From: an uncultured Parabacteroides sp. | GTDB lineage: Bacteria; Bacteroidota; Bacteroidia; Bacteroidales; Tannerellaceae | Length of the DNA: 23,094 nt | Reading direction: 5' to 3' | Assembly: GCA_900770835.1 (NCBI GenBank) | Contig: CAAGLQ010000121.1 | Span: 1 to 23,094 of the forward strand | Translations under genes and position numbers: made by a program | The notes under the pieces: generated by a model | Database searches by the model: none | Seen by the model: only the letters and a program-made list of their open reading frames with translations | Told to the model about the DNA's origin: nothing | In this document: in pieces, positions 1 through 7,511 of the stretch | Position numbering within the stretch: position 1 is the stretch's first letter | How the letters are laid out: each line of letters starts with the position of its first letter

Positions 1-2364
1 AAGGGACGTTACGTCTATTATCCGGAAGGCACAGATTGGTATGACTTGCTGTATAAAGATCATACCTTCAGCCACAATCAGAATCTCTCCATCTCCGGCT
101 CTGATGGTAAGTTCGACTACTACCTCTCCGGTCGTTTCTACAAGTACAACGGTTTGTTTGACAACGACACGCAGACGGATAAGTACAAAACGTATAACAT
201 GCGTTTCAAGGGTGGTTATCAAGCTACTCCGTGGTTGAAGATCAGCAATAACTTCGAGTTCTCGCAGAACAAATATTATAACCCAATCACCTATTCAGAG
301 GGTTCGGGTGTAATCTGGCGTAACATTGCCGACGAGGCACACCCCTCTTCACCGATGTTTAACCCGGATGGTACGTTGACCTATTGTGCCGTTTATACGG
401 TGGGTGACATGCTCTACGGTAAGAGCGGTATCACGACCACGAACGAGGTGTTCAAGAACACCGCCTCTTTCAATGCGAAGTTCCTGAATGATCGGTTGCG
501 TGTGAACGGTGACTTTACCTACAAGCGGACTACTTATGATAAGACGAAGAAGCAGGTACGTTCTCCGTATGCTCGTTCGGTAGATGCCAACGGTGAGAGC
601 ATTATCGAGTATATCTCTGGTACACGTTCTAACATCGCGGAGACCAAGCGCAGCAACAGCTATATCGCAACGAACCTCTATGCGGAGTTTGAGGACACGT
701 TGAATGAGGTGCACAACTTCAAGATTATGGGTGGTTGGAACTACGAGAAGTCTCAAACGAAAGAGCTCTATGGTTACAACGATGACCTGTTGACAGAGGA
801 TGTGGAGAACATCAACTTGGCGTTGGGTACGGACAACCGCAAGATCACCTCTTCTTGGAACGCTTATCAGTTTGGTGGTGCTTTCTTCCGTTTGAATTAC
901 GACTTTGACAACCGCTATCTCTTGGAGGTGAACGGTCGTTACGATGGTTCTTCTCGTTTCCCCGACAACGAGCGCTGGGCTTTCTTCCCCTCTGCGTCAG
1001 CAGGTTGGCGTATCTCTGAGGAGCCTTGGTTCAACGTAGAGTCCAAGTATGTCTCTAACGCAAAGCTGCGTTTCTCTTGGGGTTCGCTGGGTAATGCCGC
1101 TGGTTTGAGCAACTACCAGTACAAACAAACATTGGGTATCTCTACCTCCAGCTTCATCTTGAACGGTCTGCGCCAGAACTACATGTCTTCACCCGCCGCT
1201 CTGCCCGGCAGCTTGACTTGGGAGACGGCCACAACTTGGGACGTGGGTGCTGACCTGGGCTTCTTCGACAACCGTTTGACAGTCAGTGGTGACTACTACA
1301 TCCGTAAGACGACAGACATGATCGTGAAGGGTCCGACGGTTCCCGATGTATTTGGAGCCGATTCACCGAAGGGTAACTATGCTGACATGACCACCCGTGG
1401 TTTTGAGATCTCCTTGGAGTGGAAGGATCGTTTCGATTTGGCCGGAAAGCCATTTAATTATAGTATTAAGGCCACTTTGTCTGACTACTACTCTGTGATC
1501 GACAAGTTCAACAATGCGAACAAGACCCTTTCTACGAATGCTAACCAGTCTTTAGCGGGCAACTACTACGAGGGCATGCGCATCGGTGAGTTGTGGGGCT
1601 ATGTTTCCAATGGTTTGTGGCAAGACCAAGCCAGCATCGATGCTGCTGAGGCAGGTGCCGTTGCCGCCGGTCAGAAGTATTATAACCCGTTGATGCAGAC
1701 CTCTAAGACTTATAAACTCTATCCGGGTGACGTGAAGTTTGAGGACTTGAACGGCAATGGCTATATTGATCGTGGTAAGAATACGGTGGATGATCCGGGT
1801 GACCGCAAGATCATCGGTAACGAGGAGCCGCGTTATATCTATAGCTTCACCCTCTCCGGTGACTGGAATAACATCTGGTTCAATGCATTCTTCCAGGGTG
1901 TGGGTAAACAAGATTGGTATCCTTCTAACGAGGCTTCTGTATTCTGGGGTCAATACAACCGTCCGTACAACCAGATGCCGACCTGGCATGTGGATAATTA
2001 CTGGACACCGGAGAATCCAGATGCTTACATGCCGCGTTACGCAGGTTATTATCGTCCGTTCTACAGTGGTCATCAGAATGCCAACACACGTTATTTGCAG
2101 AACGTGGCCTACCTGCGTTTGAAGAACTTGCAGATTGGTTACAACCTGCCGACAGAGTGGACTAAGAAAGTGCATTTGAGTAAGGTGGGTGTTTATCTCT
2201 CTTGCGAGAACCTCTTCACCTGGTCGCCGCTTTACAAGCGCACGAAGGACATCAACGTTTCGAATATCGGTACTTCTGATCCTGACTTGACGACTGGTAG
2301 TGGTGATGGTTACAATTATCCGATGATGAAGTCCATCAGCTTGGGTCTTAATGTTACATTCTAA
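1..2364 (+). CDS. susC: SusC/RagA-type TonB-dependent outer-membrane receptor, 5'-truncated by window edge
   Basis: The reading frame is open from base 1 to the TAA at 2362-2364. The gene therefore starts outside the window and about 787 C-terminal residues are visible. SusC proteins are 22-strand barrels that import ligands captured by SusD, driven by TonB. The visible part looks like the barrel: a TDWYDLLY..HNQNLSISGSD stretch typical of the first barrel strands, repeated alternating aromatic/polar strands, a DLNGNGYID loop near visible residue 582, NEEPRYIYSFTLSGDW, and a C-terminal strand ending SLGLNVTF with the terminal Phe needed for barrel insertion. The plug, TonB box and signal peptide lie upstream of the window. 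susD follows after 21 bp, so the two are surely co-transcribed. Codon use is strongly biased (TTG Leu, CGT Arg), as expected for an abundant protein. The substrate cannot be told from the sequence. Confidence 0.95.
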   Translation, partial: KGRYVYYPEGTDWYDLLYKDHTFSHNQNLSISGSDGKFDYYLSGRFYKYNGLFDNDTQTDKYKTYNMRFKGGYQATPWLKISNNFEFSQNKYYNPITYSEGSGVIWRNIADEAHPSSPMFNPDGTLTYCAVYTVGDMLYGKSGITTTNEVFKNTASFNAKFLNDRLRVNGDFTYKRTTYDKTKKQVRSPYARSVDANGESIIEYISGTRSNIAETKRSNSYIATNLYAEFEDTLNEVHNFKIMGGWNYEKSQTKELYGYNDDLLTEDVENINLALGTDNRKITSSWNAYQFGGAFFRLNYDFDNRYLLEVNGRYDGSSRFPDNERWAFFPSASAGWRISEEPWFNVESKYVSNAKLRFSWGSLGNAAGLSNYQYKQTLGISTSSFILNGLRQNYMSSPAALPGSLTWETATTWDVGADLGFFDNRLTVSGDYYIRKTTDMIVKGPTVPDVFGADSPKGNYADMTTRGFEISLEWKDRFDLAGKPFNYSIKATLSDYYSVIDKFNNANKTLSTNANQSLAGNYYEGMRIGELWGYVSNGLWQDQASIDAAEAGAVAAGQKYYNPLMQTSKTYKLYPGDVKFEDLNGNGYIDRGKNTVDDPGDRKIIGNEEPRYIYSFTLSGDWNNIWFNAFFQGVGKQDWYPSNEASVFWGQYNRPYNQMPTWHVDNYWTPENPDAYMPRYAGYYRPFYSGHQNANTRYLQNVAYLRLKNLQIGYNLPTEWTKKVHLSKVGVYLSCENLFTWSPLYKRTKDINVSNIGTSDPDLTTGSGDGYNYPMMKSISLGLNVTF

Positions 2365-2385
2365 TTATTCAAAGCTAATTCAGAT

Positions 2386-4218
2386 ATGAAAAAGAAATAT
2401 ATCATTTTAGGCGCATTATTTGCCTTGAGCACAGGCTTCACCGCTTGTGATATGGACGAGGAACCGCAATCATCCGCTTCCGTAGATATGGTGTTTAGTG
2501 CCGAGAAGGGTTTGCAGACCTACGCTTACTCTTTCTATAATGTATTGCCTTCACGTGCTTCCGCAAGCCACCGCAGCGAGACATTGGATTACGGCGTGAA
2601 GAACTCGTTGAGTGGTATGGAAGTTGGTGCCTACACGGTTAACTCTGCTACCAGTTGGAGTTGGAGCGCATTGCGCAATATCAATTTCTTCTTGGAGAAC
2701 AACACTAACGAGGCTGTAAGTGAGAACATCCGTAATAATTATAACGGTATCGCACGCCTCTTCCGTGCCCGTTTCTATTTCGATAAGTTGGTGCAGTATG
2801 GTCCTGTGCCTTGGATTGATAAGGTATTCAACGATGCAGAGGATCCTGACTTGTATAACTCTCAAGACAGCCGAGATGTGATTATCGGTCACATCATCGA
2901 TGATTTGGATTATGCCTACCAAAATATTACCGAGTCAGACGTGACACTCAACTCTACGATCGTCAACAAGTGGACGGCTGCCGCCGTTAAATCACGTGTC
3001 TGCCTGTTCGAGGCCGCTTGGCGTAAGTATCATGCGAACGATGAGTTAGACGTGGCACGCACCGGTTGTAGCCAGTATTCAGCAGATCAACTCTATCAAC
3101 TGGCTGCTTCTGCCGCTCGTGAGGTAATGGATAAAGGCCCGTATAAGTTACATACAGGCACGCCGTACAGCGAGGGACGTGGTGCTTACCGTGATCTCTT
3201 TATCTCCGACAATACCGTGACGACTGAGGTGATGTTCGCTATCGCTACTGACAAGACGTTAGGTATGGGTCAGGCCAATTGGTGGTATAACTCCTCAACG
3301 TATGGTCCTCACCTCTGCATGAGCCGTAAGTTCATGAATACCTATTTGAATATCGACGGTACGCCGTATAGCGACAAACATGCTGACGGTAGCTATAAGA
3401 CCTTTGTAGAGGATTGTACGGGTCGTGATCTCCGTTTCAACCAGACGGTGCGCGGAGCAGACTACACGCGCAAGGATGCTTCGGGTGCCTATGTGCCTAC
3501 GCCTGCTAACTTCCAGGGACACTCCTTGACAGGTTATCAGTTCACCAAGTGGGTGATGGATGACGTAGCCTACGATGATGGCGAGAACAATGACAATGAC
3601 CAGCCGCTGTTGCGCTATGCCGAGGTGCTGTTGAACTACGCCGAGGCGAAAGCTGAGTTAGGCCAGTTGAGCGATGCGGAATGGGCTGAGACCATCGGTG
3701 CGTTGCGTGCACGTGCAGGCATTACAGGAGGTACGGCACAGACCGGTACGTTGACAACAAAGCCTACGGCTGTGGAGCCTTATATTGCCGCCTACTATCC
3801 GGGTGTATCCAATCCGGTTGTGCTGGAGGTTCGCCGCGAGCGTGAGATCGAGTTGGCTTTGGAAGGTTTGCGTTTGAACGATTTGAAGCGTTGGAACGCT
3901 TGTGACCTTTGGGTGAACGATCCCTGGCAGGGTGTTTTGATTCCTGCCTTGAACACGCCGTTGGATATGAATGGGGATGGCACGTATGATGCTTACTTCT
4001 ATGACACAGACAAGATCACTGACGAGGCTTACGCTTCAATTGGTGTATATGTCGGAACGGGTAAGAATAACGTGCTGAACGTGGAGAAGGTGAACGGTGG
4101 TTACCTGATGAAGTACAATTACGCCGGTCGTCAATGGCCGCAGCGTCAGTATCTCTATCCGGTGCCCGAGGTGGTTATCCAGTTCAATACGAATCTGAAA
4201 CAGAATCCGGGTTGGTAA
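2386..4218 (+). CDS. susD: SusD/RagB-family outer-membrane nutrient-binding lipoprotein
   Basis: This 610-residue protein is the surface ligand-binding lid of the SusC transporter. The N-terminus is a type II signal peptide with Cys21 (FTAC) as the lipidation site, followed by acidic residues (DMDEE) that resemble the Bacteroidetes lipoprotein surface-export signal. Family hallmarks are visible: RLFRARFYFDKLVQYGPVPW in the first third, RYAEVLLNYAEAKAELG (TPR-like helix), EVRREREIELALEGLRLNDL, and a C-terminus of the form YLYPVP...NTNLKQNPGW. The length is at the upper end of the usual range (about 500-620). It lies 21 bp after susC. A strong hairpin sits between it and the next gene, which may lower downstream expression relative to susCD. 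The ligand is unknown. The downstream secreted EEP proteins hint at a phosphorylated ligand, but this is inference only. Confidence 0.96.
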   Translation: MKKKYIILGALFALSTGFTACDMDEEPQSSASVDMVFSAEKGLQTYAYSFYNVLPSRASASHRSETLDYGVKNSLSGMEVGAYTVNSATSWSWSALRNINFFLENNTNEAVSENIRNNYNGIARLFRARFYFDKLVQYGPVPWIDKVFNDAEDPDLYNSQDSRDVIIGHIIDDLDYAYQNITESDVTLNSTIVNKWTAAAVKSRVCLFEAAWRKYHANDELDVARTGCSQYSADQLYQLAASAAREVMDKGPYKLHTGTPYSEGRGAYRDLFISDNTVTTEVMFAIATDKTLGMGQANWWYNSSTYGPHLCMSRKFMNTYLNIDGTPYSDKHADGSYKTFVEDCTGRDLRFNQTVRGADYTRKDASGAYVPTPANFQGHSLTGYQFTKWVMDDVAYDDGENNDNDQPLLRYAEVLLNYAEAKAELGQLSDAEWAETIGALRARAGITGGTAQTGTLTTKPTAVEPYIAAYYPGVSNPVVLEVRREREIELALEGLRLNDLKRWNACDLWVNDPWQGVLIPALNTPLDMNGDGTYDAYFYDTDKITDEAYASIGVYVGTGKNNVLNVEKVNGGYLMKYNYAGRQWPQRQYLYPVPEVVIQFNTNLKQNPGW

Positions 4219-4247
4219 ACTACTAAATTCAAATAAGTCAAATCTGT

Positions 4248-4287
4248 GTTATGGCTTACGGTGGCTTTATGCGCCGTAGGCCATAAC
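4248..4287 (+). promoter_or_regulatory. 16-bp RNA hairpin between susD and the first EEP gene
   Basis: Bases 4248-4263 pair with 4272-4287 along all 16 positions, with only two G-U wobbles, around an 8-nt loop. The stem begins GTTATGGC and ends GCCATAAC. No U-tract follows, and the EEP start codon is only 18 nt downstream. A classical intrinsic terminator is therefore unlikely to be the whole story. Partial termination, RNA processing or 3'-end protection of the susCD message are possible roles (inference). Confidence 0.7.
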
Positions 4288-4305
4288 CTATCAATCAACT
4301 ACTCA

Positions 4306-5223
4306 ATGAAAAAAATTATTTTTTCCTTTTTATGTTTACTCTGTGCGCTGAGTATGGGAGCGGCAGAGCATATCATCATCGGTACGTATAACATTCGCAA
4401 TGCGAATAAGGGAGACTCCATCAATGGCAATGGCTGGGGACAGCGCAGCCCCTACATCGCTCAGTTGGTGCAGTTCCATGGCTTTGATATTTTTGGTACA
4501 CAAGAAGGCAAATACCCACAGTTGCAAGACTTGAAGCGCATGATGCCAGGCTACGATTACATTGGTGCGGGTCGTGACGATGGCAAGCAGGGAGGCGAGC
4601 ACTCTGCCATTTTCTATCGTACGGAGAAGTTCGAGGTGCTCGATCACGGCGATTTCTGGCTCTCCACAGAGACAGATCACCCCAACAAAGGATGGGATGC
4701 AGCCTTGCCACGAATCTGTAGCTGGGGTAAGTTCCGAGACAAAGAGACCGGTTTCACCTTCTTGTTCTTCAATCTCCACATGGATCACGTGGGTGTGCAG
4801 GCACGTGCGGAGAGTGCGAAGCTGATCTTGAAGAAAGTGAAAGAGTTCCCCGAGCATCTGCCCGCTATCTTGACCGGCGATTTTAATGTCGATCAGAATA
4901 ATGAATCCTACACCTTGCTGGATCAATCTGGTATTATGCGGGATTCTTACCAGATCGCTGAGTTCCGCTATGCGCCCAACGGTACGTTCAACAGCTTCCA
5001 TCCGGATCGTTTCACGGAGAGCCGCATCGACCACCTGTTCCTCACGAAGGAGTTTAAGGTAAAACGCTACGGCATCTTGACCGATACCTATCGTGCGAAA
5101 GCACAGGAGAAGACTTCCAAAGAGCAAGATCCTAACTTCCCCAAAGAGGTTTCAATGGAGCAATATGATGCTCGTACACCGTCTGATCACTTCCCGGTAA
5201 TGATCGAGGTAGTGGTTCCTTAA
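4306..5223 (+). CDS. Secreted endonuclease/exonuclease/phosphatase (EEP) family protein, copy 1
   Basis: This 305-residue protein belongs to the EEP fold, whose members cut phosphodiester or phosphomonoester bonds (DNase I, exonuclease III, sphingomyelinase, inositol phosphatases) with a divalent metal. I chose the ATG at 4306 because it directly precedes a signal peptide (MKKIIFSFLCLLCALSMGAA) with a probable type I cleavage near residue 20. An upstream in-frame GTG at 4246 would put the hairpin into the coding sequence. Catalytic motifs are present: TYNIR (Asn29), GTQEGK (metal ligand Glu67), a HMDH motif, GDFN (Asp192, Asn194) and SDHFPV (Asp294, catalytic His295). It should act in the periplasm or outside. 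The next gene is a close paralogue. Compared with it, this copy carries about 12 extra residues in a charged loop near residue 275. The physiological substrate is unknown. Confidence 0.88.
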   Translation: MKKIIFSFLCLLCALSMGAAEHIIIGTYNIRNANKGDSINGNGWGQRSPYIAQLVQFHGFDIFGTQEGKYPQLQDLKRMMPGYDYIGAGRDDGKQGGEHSAIFYRTEKFEVLDHGDFWLSTETDHPNKGWDAALPRICSWGKFRDKETGFTFLFFNLHMDHVGVQARAESAKLILKKVKEFPEHLPAILTGDFNVDQNNESYTLLDQSGIMRDSYQIAEFRYAPNGTFNSFHPDRFTESRIDHLFLTKEFKVKRYGILTDTYRAKAQEKTSKEQDPNFPKEVSMEQYDARTPSDHFPVMIEVVVP

Positions 5224-5255
5224 TTGAATATTAACGTACAGCTTAACTTTACTTA

Positions 5256-5302
5256 GGGAGGACCGGGATGTTTTCCCACAAGGGAGGGGTCCTGGTTCTC
5301 TT
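5256..5302 (+). terminator. Stem-loop between the two EEP genes, possible terminator or attenuator
   Basis: GAGGACCGGGA (5258-5268) pairs with TCCTGGTTCTC (5290-5300), with two G-U wobbles. The stem can be lengthened by two more G-U pairs at its base. Inside the loop, CCC (5275-5277) and GGG (5282-5284) can form a small second stem. A moderately T-rich stretch (TTGTTTCATTGTT) follows. It could end or thin transcription from the susCD promoter ahead of the second EEP copy. Confidence 0.55.
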
Positions 5303-5328
5303 GTTTCATTGTTGACTACTAAAAATAG

Positions 5329-6225
5329 ATGATCATGAATAAGACTTATAAATTTTTCTTCTTCCTCTTTATGCTGATTTTTGCCAGTTCGCTGAGTGCT
5401 AATGAGCGTATGGTAGTGGCTACTTATAATATTCGTTATGCCAATAGTGGCGACTCCATTAATGGCAATGGTTGGGGACAGCGTAGCCCTTATATCGCCC
5501 AATTGGTGCAATTCCATGGTTTTGATATCTTTGGAACACAAGAGGGAAAGTATCATCAGTTGCAAGACTTAAAACGCATGATGCCAGGCTATGATTACAT
5601 CGGTGTAGGTCGTGACGATGGCAAGCAGGGAGGTGAGCATTCTGCGATTTTCTATCGCACGGAGATATTTGAGGTATTAGACCAAGGCAATTTCTGGCTT
5701 TCTACGATCACGGATCGTCCGAACAAAGGGTGGGATGCCCAATTGCCGCGTATCTGCACGTGGGGAAAGTTCCGCAATAAGCAGACCGGTTTTACCTTCT
5801 TGTTTTTCAACCTGCACATGGATCACATCGGCGTACAGGCACGTGCGGAGAGTGCGAAGTTGATCTTGAGAAAAATTCAAGAGTCCCCGGAAAAGCTTCC
5901 TGTCATTCTGACGGGTGATTTCAATGTCGATCAGAACAATGAATCCTACAAGCTTTTGGCCAATTCAGGAGTTTTACGTGATTCTTATCAGATTGCGGAG
6001 TTCCGCTATACACCCAATGGCACGACCAACAATTTCGATCCAAACAGATTAGTTGATCGTCGCATTGATCACCTGTTTCTCTCAAAGGAATTTAAGGTAG
6101 GCCGTTATGGTATTTTGACAGATACTTATCGGAGTAAGGTGGATAGCAAAGACGCAAAAGAGAAGCATGTGGCTCGTACACCCTCTGACCATTTCCCGGT
6201 GATGATTGAGGTTTTTATTGAGTAA
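5329..6225 (+). CDS. Secreted endonuclease/exonuclease/phosphatase (EEP) family protein, copy 2
   Basis: This 298-residue protein is a paralogue of the preceding gene. By eye roughly four in five residues match over the mature domain, including long identical blocks around the NGWGQRSPYIAQ segment and the GDFNVDQNNESY motif. The metal and catalytic motifs TYNIR, GTQEGK, HMDH, GDFN and SDHFPV are all intact, so both copies should be active. The signal peptide runs to about SLSA, with the cut before NERM. An in-frame ATG at 5335 is an equally good start. The acidic/basic insertion near the C-terminus of copy 1 is shorter here. Tandem position and similarity show gene duplication after the SusCD pair was in place. 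The N-terminal third diverges most, suggesting the copies may differ in substrate or in induction. The substrate is unknown; a phosphodiester or phosphate-ester ligand of the SusCD system is a guess. Confidence 0.87.
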   Translation: MIMNKTYKFFFFLFMLIFASSLSANERMVVATYNIRYANSGDSINGNGWGQRSPYIAQLVQFHGFDIFGTQEGKYHQLQDLKRMMPGYDYIGVGRDDGKQGGEHSAIFYRTEIFEVLDQGNFWLSTITDRPNKGWDAQLPRICTWGKFRNKQTGFTFLFFNLHMDHIGVQARAESAKLILRKIQESPEKLPVILTGDFNVDQNNESYKLLANSGVLRDSYQIAEFRYTPNGTTNNFDPNRLVDRRIDHLFLSKEFKVGRYGILTDTYRSKVDSKDAKEKHVARTPSDHFPVMIEVFIE

Positions 6226-6295
6226 GATTAGTTGCGCAAAGGTGTAAAACGTGCTAAAAACTTCCAATGCTCGGTTTTCTGCATTCGGTTTGCAC

Positions 6296-6303
6296 TATCT
6301 TTG
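6296..6303 (+). promoter_or_regulatory. Bacteroides-type -7 box upstream of the DUF4105-phosphatase-like-secA operon
   Basis: TATCTTTG matches the Bacteroidetes primary sigma factor -7 consensus TAnnTTTG exactly. The -33 region about 20 nt upstream (GTTTTC near 6274) is a poor match to TTTG. The start codon at 6327 would leave a short leader of about 15-20 nt. Bases 6226-6326 otherwise hold no gene. Confidence 0.55.
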
Positions 6304-6326
6304 CTGCCGAAAAGCAAATAATAGGC

Positions 6327-7511
6327 ATGAAAAAATGTTTTTTTTTAGGACTTCTAGGAATACTTACTCAGTTTGCGCTCTCTCAGGTTCCCCTAAACGA
6401 CGCAGCGTACATCAGCCTGTTGACCTCCTCTCCTTGTGAGGAGGAAGTATTTACCGTTTATGGCCATGCAGCATTGCGAGTGCATGATCCGGTACAAAAG
6501 CTGGATTATGTATTTAATTATGGTATCTTTGATTTCGAACAACCTCATTTTATTTATCGGTTTGCCAAGGGTGAAACTGACTATAGATTAGGGGTGGCTA
6601 ACTACTCTGATTACGTGATTGAATACCAACTGCGAGGTAGCACGATCACTGAGCAGCGACTCAACTTGACCCCTGCCGAGCGGCAATGCCTGTGGGAGGC
6701 CTTGGTGGAGAATTACCGACCAGAGAATCGCGTCTATCGCTACAACTTCTTTTTTGACAACTGCGCTACTCGCCCAGCTGCCTTGATCGAGAAAGTCGTC
6801 GGCCAGGTGGATTACCACTATCCTTATACCGCCCAAACATTTCGCTCATTGATCAATCATTGCACACGCAATCATGCCTGGCTGACGTTCGGATGCGACT
6901 TAGCTTTGGGTAGCCCGACGGATAGTCGGGCTACAGCTCATGAGATGATGTTTTTGCCAGACTATCTGCGGGAGGCTTTCGCAAAAGCGGAGGTCATCGA
7001 CGAACAGGGCAAACGCCGTCCTTTGGTGATCGAGACGCATGTCATTGAGGCCGGAGAGCCTGACGAGCCGGAGAAAGATTTTTGGGATTTGCTCTCTCCG
7101 ATGCGATTAGGTTGGCTGACCTTTGCGCTCACCTATGTTATTACAGCATTAGGTAGGTATCAAAAACGGGCTTATAAAGGATTCGACATCTTGCTTTTCG
7201 GATTGGCCGGATTGGCTGGATGTGTGCTTTTTTTCTTGGCCTTTTTCTCCGTCCATCCCTGTACGTGGCCCAATTATTTACTGCTTTGGTTACATCCCTT
7301 CCATCTACTCGGCATGATTTTGTTTTGCATTAATAGTGCGCAAAAGGCTGCTTATTACTATCATTTTATTAACTTTGCCGCGCTTACGCTGCTATTTGCA
7401 GGTTGGGTATTTCTTCCTCAGCAGCTTAATTCCGCCTTTATTCCGCTTGCCGCCTCGCTGTGGCTACGCTCGGCAGGAGGCATATATCGAAAGAAATGGA
7501 CAACCGAATGA
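6327..7511 (+). CDS. lnb: DUF4105 membrane protein, candidate Lnb-type lipoprotein N-acyltransferase
   Basis: This 394-residue protein starts at the ATG at 6327, chosen because it opens a signal peptide (MKKCFFLGLLGILTQFALSQ). An upstream in-frame TTG at 6267 would overlap the promoter. The N-terminal two thirds is a periplasmic DUF4105 domain with VYGHAALRV (His47) and FFFDNCATRP (Cys146), a Cys/His pair like that of NlpC/P60-type acyl enzymes. GSPTDSRAT...MMFLPDYL is also typical of the family. The C-terminal 140 residues form about five membrane helices. From memory, a DUF4105 protein of this layout was identified as Lnb, the enzyme that adds the third acyl chain to lipoproteins in Bacteroides, which lack Lnt. 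I rely on that recollection for the function. The gene overlaps the next one by ATGA and is followed by secA, so its neighbours fit a role in protein export and lipoprotein maturation. A perfect 10-bp palindrome lies inside the gene. Confidence 0.72.
   Translation: MKKCFFLGLLGILTQFALSQVPLNDAAYISLLTSSPCEEEVFTVYGHAALRVHDPVQKLDYVFNYGIFDFEQPHFIYRFAKGETDYRLGVANYSDYVIEYQLRGSTITEQRLNLTPAERQCLWEALVENYRPENRVYRYNFFFDNCATRPAALIEKVVGQVDYHYPYTAQTFRSLINHCTRNHAWLTFGCDLALGSPTDSRATAHEMMFLPDYLREAFAKAEVIDEQGKRRPLVIETHVIEAGEPDEPEKDFWDLLSPMRLGWLTFALTYVITALGRYQKRAYKGFDILLFGLAGLAGCVLFFLAFFSVHPCTWPNYLLLWLHPFHLLGMILFCINSAQKAAYYYHFINFAALTLLFAGWVFLPQQLNSAFIPLAASLWLRSAGGIYRKKWTTE
6910..6934. repeat. Perfect 10-bp inverted repeat inside the DUF4105 gene
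   Basis: GTAGCCCGAC (6910-6919) and GTCGGGCTAC (6925-6934) are perfect inverted copies around a 5-nt GGATA loop. The RNA would form a very stable GC-rich hairpin within the coding sequence, at residues about 195-203. The encoded residues (GSPTDSRAT) resemble the normal family motif, so this may not be an insertion. Confidence 0.75.

Noticed and set aside
4336..5127. Long minus-strand open frames opposite both EEP genes
   Set aside because: They mirror the coding strand of the two paralogues and appear in both because the sequences are duplicated, not because they are genes.
6232..6239. TTGCGCAA palindrome after the second EEP gene
   Set aside because: An 8-bp palindrome is expected by chance; it has no loop or T-run to make a terminator and no repeat partner nearby.
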